From positions 2,356,001 through 2,420,000 of the forward strand of contig OX637410.1 of assembly GCA_951799425.1 (NCBI GenBank): 64,000 nucleotides of DNA. The letters run 5' to 3'. A program made the position numbers and the translations under genes. Shown here piece by piece: positions 59,579 to 64,000 of the stretch; within the stretch, counting starts at the first letter, position 1, and every line of letters starts with the position of its first letter. The notes beneath the pieces were generated by a model, which worked only from the letters and a program-made list of their open reading frames with translations, was not told the DNA's origin and made no database searches. Origin of the DNA: Ilex aquifolium (taxonomy: Eukaryota; Streptophyta; Magnoliopsida; Aquifoliales; Aquifoliaceae).

Positions 59579-59953
59579 ATGGCATCTGTACAATGCCCTA
59601 GTAACTCATTTCGCTACAACACAACTCTATGCGCCTGCAACCCAGGGTATCTCTACAACGCCACCACCAAAAGCTGCGATTTGTTCAGCGTATACGGAAA
59701 CGAGTGGATGATGGACTCAGGTGTGGGGTACTCCATCACTTTCCCGGCTACTATATTCTCCTTCGACTCCATCAAGAAGTTCACCCAGTCCCAAGCAGTG
59801 TTTCTGGAGGCCACCGTTGTTATGCTCCTCTCTTGGCTCGCTTTCTGCTTCTTTGTCCGGTTTGGAAATCTTGGAGATGGTCGCACCGTCTGGTTCAAGA
59901 TCCGCTGGTGGATTAGCCGCCTCGATGTCTGTTTTGCCACCCGCCATTGGCTT
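59579..59953 (+). CDS. Exon 1 of a conserved plant transmembrane-protein gene (partial)
   Basis: ATG at 59579 in a good context (A at -3, G at +4). 125 codons to a GT donor at 59954 (ctt|gtaatt), phase 0. N-terminus Cys-rich (C6, C18, C20, C33) with N-glycosylation-type NTT and NAT, likely luminal or extracellular; then YSITFPATIFSFDSIKKFTQ; a transmembrane helix at about residues 73-95 (AVFLEATVVMLLSWLAFCFF); then a basic DGRTVWFKIRWWISRLDVCF segment. I recognise this from plant proteins annotated only as 'transmembrane protein', single copy and widely conserved; function unknown to me. The open frame past 59953 runs into intron. Remaining exons are not seen in the window. Confidence 0.85.
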
Positions 59954-60351
59954 GTAATTCTCTTTCTCCCCATGTATTTATATATGTATGTATATGTATG
60001 TATGTGGATATTCATTAACACACGAGTTTCATATGATTTGGAGGTCTCTCACCTTGTGTTGCTTTTTGGAATTCTGGATAGTCATCATTTAGTGGTTATA
60101 AATATACATGTGTTTGCTTATCAAAAGAAATATACATGTGTTTGAGACTTTGTTTTAGTTGGATTGGATAATAAAGATGGTTTATAAGGTTGTGACTTTT
60201 AGGAAAATATATTATTTGAGTTGTGATCATCCGTGGGAATGTTTGAGGAGTTGTGAACTTTCGGAAGAGACATTATTTGCAGAGTTGTGCCCATTGGAAA
60301 CGATGAGAAGGCACCTCCAAGATTTATAAATTTTGGGAGAAGACAACTATT

Positions 60352-60427
60352 GAAAGGTTGTGACTTTTGGGAAAAAGAACTGTACGTTTGAAAGGTTGTG
60401 ACTTTTGGGAAAAAGAACTGTACGTTT
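60352..60427 (+). repeat. Perfect 38-bp tandem duplication
   Basis: Unit starts gaaaggttgtgacttttggg; copies at 60352-60389 and 60390-60427 with no differences. A related degenerate unit lies upstream near 60180-60350. Confidence 0.9.
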
Positions 60428-61599
60428 ATAAATAGGCTCTTAGATTTCAATTAGAAAAACCATACCTGAGTTTTTTCCAACTCATCTTGCTTGGAATCAA
60501 AATTATTCCAAGAAGATTTATTTGGAAGTTCTTCAATATTGCTCGTTGTAGTTCTCCACCCAATAGGCCTAGTTGTATCCTTGGACAACTTTGTCTATAA
60601 CATGTTTTACGAACTCTTACACATGTTTTGAGAAAAGATATTCTTCAGACTCTTTCTCTATATATAACTTCTGTCCACCATTTGTGCCCACATAAGCAAA
60701 TTTCATTTTGCCCTTTTCTGATTAGGCGTAGTGCACCTCCCTTGGCTTTAAATATAGCCACATAACCGTCTTGTGATTTGAGGATTGAAATGCATTATTA
60801 ATTTTGCTAAGATAGTTTGAAAAATGACCTACACCCCTTTTCTAGTCAGGACAAACCCATTAAAATAAGAAACTTTGGATTCAATTTGACGGTTTTGTTT
60901 CTTATTGACATGAATCAAAAATTTGTGTCTACAAACCGTAGCTATTAACTGTTTGTTCTAATACCATGTAACACTTTCGATGGAAACTCGAATTAGCACT
61001 TCTATGAGCCTTGACTCTCCAACATCACGCACCACAGTACTCTTGAATGCACCACGTCAATACTCTCTTTAACTACCCCCAAGCTTCTGTCCATGAATCC
61101 TAACAACTAGATCCCCGAAGCAGAGCAAAACACCTAAAACCACCTGATCTCATATTCTTTAATATTCTAATCTCTTTTGAGTCACAAATTAAAACCCAGA
61201 TAATTAGAGGTTGTTGCTCTTGTTTTTAATGCTTTGGAGAAAGAGGTAGTTGGTGCAAGTGTTGTTGGGATGATGAAGGAGATAAGTGGTCTGTTGGGTT
61301 TGGGTGTTTTTGTATGTGGGTCATAATGTTGTTTTTATCTTTTTGCAATGTTAAAATTGGAGGAATTTTTTTTGGCATATAGGTCATCAATTCTGTTAAT
61401 TTGGATGGAGTTTTTAATTGTGCATATTAGTGCATAAAATACATGAGGGTTGTGTGACTATTTTTGACGGTGATGGGGGTAATGTGGGTAACAGTCTAAG
61501 CACAGGGAGTAAAATGAGGGTTTTTGAAATTTTAATTGCTTTTTTGTTAATAGAAACACTAAGGGAGATAAAAAAATTCCCCTTTTATGGCTTTATCTA

Positions 61600-62241
61600 C
61601 GAAGTACGAATACTTCATCAAGGTCGACATACCTGTATCGGATACGATACACATCGGATATTCGAAGATACATATCGGATATGCATCATACATATTTAAT
61701 AATTCATAAAATATGTGAATACTTTGCGGATACTTCTACACATAGAGCAAGACGTACAATTTATAATTTTAATCTATGCTCTCTCCTTTTCAATTCACGT
61801 ACAATACAAAACATTAACAAATGTTCATTTGAGTTTGAAGACATAAGTTTTTTAAGTATTATCTACTATTACATGTAGAAAGAGTATTAAAAAATGAATT
61901 AGTTACACTTTAATCTTACAAAGAAATACTTGTAAATAAATCAACTAGTTAAATGTTCGTTCTGATTCCTTTAATTAGTCACATTCATTTTATGAATATA
62001 TTATAATGAGATGATATTACATATTTTTCAAGATAAAAATTACTAATTTTGCTTACTATTATTAAATAATTATTAAAAATTATAATTTTTAAGTTGTTAA
62101 ATAATAGTAAATATATAATATATTTTATTATAGACGTATCTTGGCCGTATCTGTATTCTATTTTTTCAGGTTTTGTCGTATCGCCTTATGTGTATCGTAT
62201 CGTACCTTTATCTTATACCCGTATCCATATCCTTGCTTCTT
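61600..62241. mobile_element. Foldback / MITE-like element with long degenerate inverted ends
   Basis: Left end contains 'ggatacgatacacat' (about 61640-61655); right end contains 'atgtgtatcgtatcgtacc' (about 62187-62205), its inverted counterpart. Ends are rich in gtatcggatacg-type words (left 61600-61690, right 62135-62241). AT-rich centre without ORF. No clear TSD. Such 'gtatcg' repeats are common non-autonomous elements in plant introns. Confidence 0.5.
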
Positions 62242-63444
62242 AGACCTATATATATACATATCATTGTGTATTTTATGTTTGTGCATTATATTCTTGAAGT
62301 GTTGACGCTAGTTATTTTGTTGTGTACTAGTTACCGTTATGTGTTTACCTTGTGCTATTGTCTTATAATATCACAATTGAGCTCATAGGCTGAGAGATAA
62401 TATGGGCAAAATAATACAAAAAGAGGGTTGAAAGTTGGAAAAGAAATGAGATAGTAAGAAGTTTAGCCATAAACCATCTTCTGCCATTCCACATTGGCTC
62501 GTACTCAACTCTATCTTCAACTCTATCTTCATGCGTACACGCAACATTCACATGCATATTGTAGGAAGGGTTGAATACATTATCGATTATAAATGTAAGA
62601 GCCTAGTCTCATTTTGTTTCTTTGCGTTCCAATTATGTCACTTTGTTGTCTGAATATTCATTTTGAAATGGTTCAGCAGCGTTAATGGGGATAGATCAAT
62701 TGCACATCACATAGGCGTTCATGCGGGCATTGATGGAAAAGAAATTTGACCCATATTTTTCTCTTCTTTTTTTACTCATTGTCTTCCTCATTTTTTCTCT
62801 CCCCTCTTTATTAAAACAGTAGTTTGTTGACCACCACAAACACCTGCCACCCATCACTCTCTCTGTCTCTCTGTAATTGCCTTCTCTGCCCTCACCTCAC
62901 CATTCTCATATATCTTCCACCCTATCAAACTTTCTATCACTGCCAGACCATGACTTATGGTTATTTTACCACCATCCCTTCCCATATCCTGCTCCATCAC
63001 GAACGCCACAAATCCACCATCGACCACTTCATTAAATTACTCTGAAGAAAAATTAGTTTTTTTAAAATAGTAAAAATCAAATTTAGTCAAATGAACAAAT
63101 GCGTGCATATGGTAAATGCCCCTTCGGGGAGATCATTTGGTATTGGAATCCTAGAATCACCTGACTTAGATGGTCTTAAAGGTCTTTTCACTTCTTCAAC
63201 TTAAAAAAAGATTTATATTTCGATAAATTGATAGCTTTAATAAGTTGGGTTGAAGTTAATGGTATCCATGAAACTGAAGTGTTGGGCAACTTGCTTAATA
63301 TGAGATTTAAATATACTTGAAGATGAGTTGAGTTCTATTTAGTGGATGGAGGTTCGTTTCCTTTGTAATCAAGGTAGGCTTTAGGGGCTTACAACAAGGG
63401 ATGTGTGAATATAGAAGCCTTTTCATTAAAATAAGAGGAAATTA

Positions 63445-63540
63445 TTACCATTTTGACTTGGGGTAAGACTGAACTATTTACCTACCCTAGCCTTTGCTAT
63501 AGGCGATAGCCTTGTACACAAAGGGTGCAACCTTTTATTT
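63445..63540 (+). mobile_element. Decayed SINE tail (Au-like)
   Basis: 'ttggggtaagactg...' followed by 'ataggcgatagccttgtacacaaaggg' and a T-rich end resembles the 3' part of plant Au-type SINEs (ggggtaaggctg, then gagccttgtgcac). The 5' Pol III box region is not convincing here. Confidence 0.45.
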
Positions 63541-64000
63541 TGTTAGTTTGGTTTGTCTACGTTCTCTTATGCTTTGTCAAGTTATTTTAAAAGTTTCATG
63601 TTGAAGGCACATAGTTTATACAGTGTCTTGTTAATTTACCTTGTCTGTAGTAGGCGAGCTAGCTTCCCTTTGCACCTTTATGTCTACTTTCAGTGGGGTC
63701 TACATAAAATTTAATGTTTCAAAAAGTTTGGAAATTCCATATTCTGGAGCCTTTGTTTTAATGGTAAGCCACTCCTTGCTAAATTTATCCACCTTTTCAA
63801 TTAAGCAAAAACTAGTTAATATATAATATTTTTGCAGATTTGTAACTTTTCTCCTTTTTTCTCCCTTTTGTTTTTGTGCGGTTGAAGCCTGAGATTACGA
63901 GTGCATCCTAAGGATTCTAGAGAGATTTGAAGAGTATTTCCTTTTCTGTTATTCAGATCCTCTACTTCTTAAGTTTGTACTATCATAGATTGCTAATTGA

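Larger units (their letters stand above)
59954..64000 (+). other. Intron 1 of the host gene (to window end)
   Basis: No exon continuing the RHWL end was found, so at least 4 kb appears intronic. It holds a 38-bp tandem duplication, an inverted-repeat element and a SINE-like remnant, otherwise AT-rich sequence without features. If the gene ended elsewhere this could partly be intergenic. Confidence 0.55.

Noticed and set aside
63641..63826. Possible exon between a 'tctgtag' acceptor and a 'gtaagc' donor
   Set aside because: Splice-like signals are present but the peptide does not continue the exon 1 protein as I know the family, and no phase match was convincing.
1..64000. tRNA or rRNA genes
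   Set aside because: Only the short primer-binding sites complementary to initiator Met tRNA were found; no cloverleaf-sized match.

Overview
The window is plant nuclear DNA, most likely from a eudicot. It is AT-rich, carries several plant-specific Ty3/gypsy lineages (Athila, Tat, Tekay-like chromoviruses) and a copia LTR, and ends with the first exon of a conserved plant membrane-protein gene that has a GT splice donor. About 58 kb is nested LTR-retrotransposon sequence. Only one host gene is evident, at about 59.2 kb and beyond.

Layout. (1) 1-10.75 kb: the 3' half of an old Athila element on the + strand: pol remnant, non-coding block, env-like ORF, then a 3' LTR split by a 2.55-kb solo LTR (6503-9053, TSD GTAGA). 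(2) 10.85-16.8 kb: a mosaic of a minus-strand Athila pol scrap, a truncated LTR, a minus-strand Tat-lineage PR/RT scrap, and a copia solo LTR (TSD GGGGG) that itself holds another LTR. (3) 16801-24029: non-autonomous LTR element copy A (TSD CAATG). (4) about 24.06-53.14 kb: a second Athila element (+), truncated at its 5' end inside pol, with RT, RNase H, integrase, env-like ORF and 3' LTR. (5) Inside it, 27679-45838: a Tekay-like chromovirus on the minus strand (TSD CTATC). (6) Inside the RT gene of that chromovirus, 32785-40855: non-autonomous copy B (TSD GGAGA). (7) 50150-51819: a solo LTR (TSD AACGC) inside the Athila 3' LTR. (8) 53.4-58 kb: a decayed minus-strand 'putative gypsy-type transposon' ORF split by two LTRs. 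(9) 59.2-64 kb: promoter, 5' leader, exon 1 and a long intron of a host gene.

Insertion order can be read from the nesting: Athila, then chromovirus, then copy B. LTR divergence agrees: about nine substitutions noticed between the chromovirus LTRs, about two between the copy B LTRs, and about 18-20 between the LTRs of copy A, which lies outside that stack.

The most unusual signal is a set of palindromic site arrays (GTACCGGTAC, GGTACCGGTACC, CTACCGGTAG, or CGTTCGAACG) in at least seven otherwise different LTRs. They have fixed centre-to-centre spacing (12/13, 16, 31/32 or 18 bp) and usually lie just upstream of a TATA-like box. In both Athila elements the same motif class as in the element's own LTR recurs immediately upstream of the env-like ORF, next to a second TATA-like box. 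This looks like a shared cis-regulatory grammar, possibly recognised by a dimeric protein. Copies A and B also define a trans-mobilised non-autonomous family with the same internal deletion.
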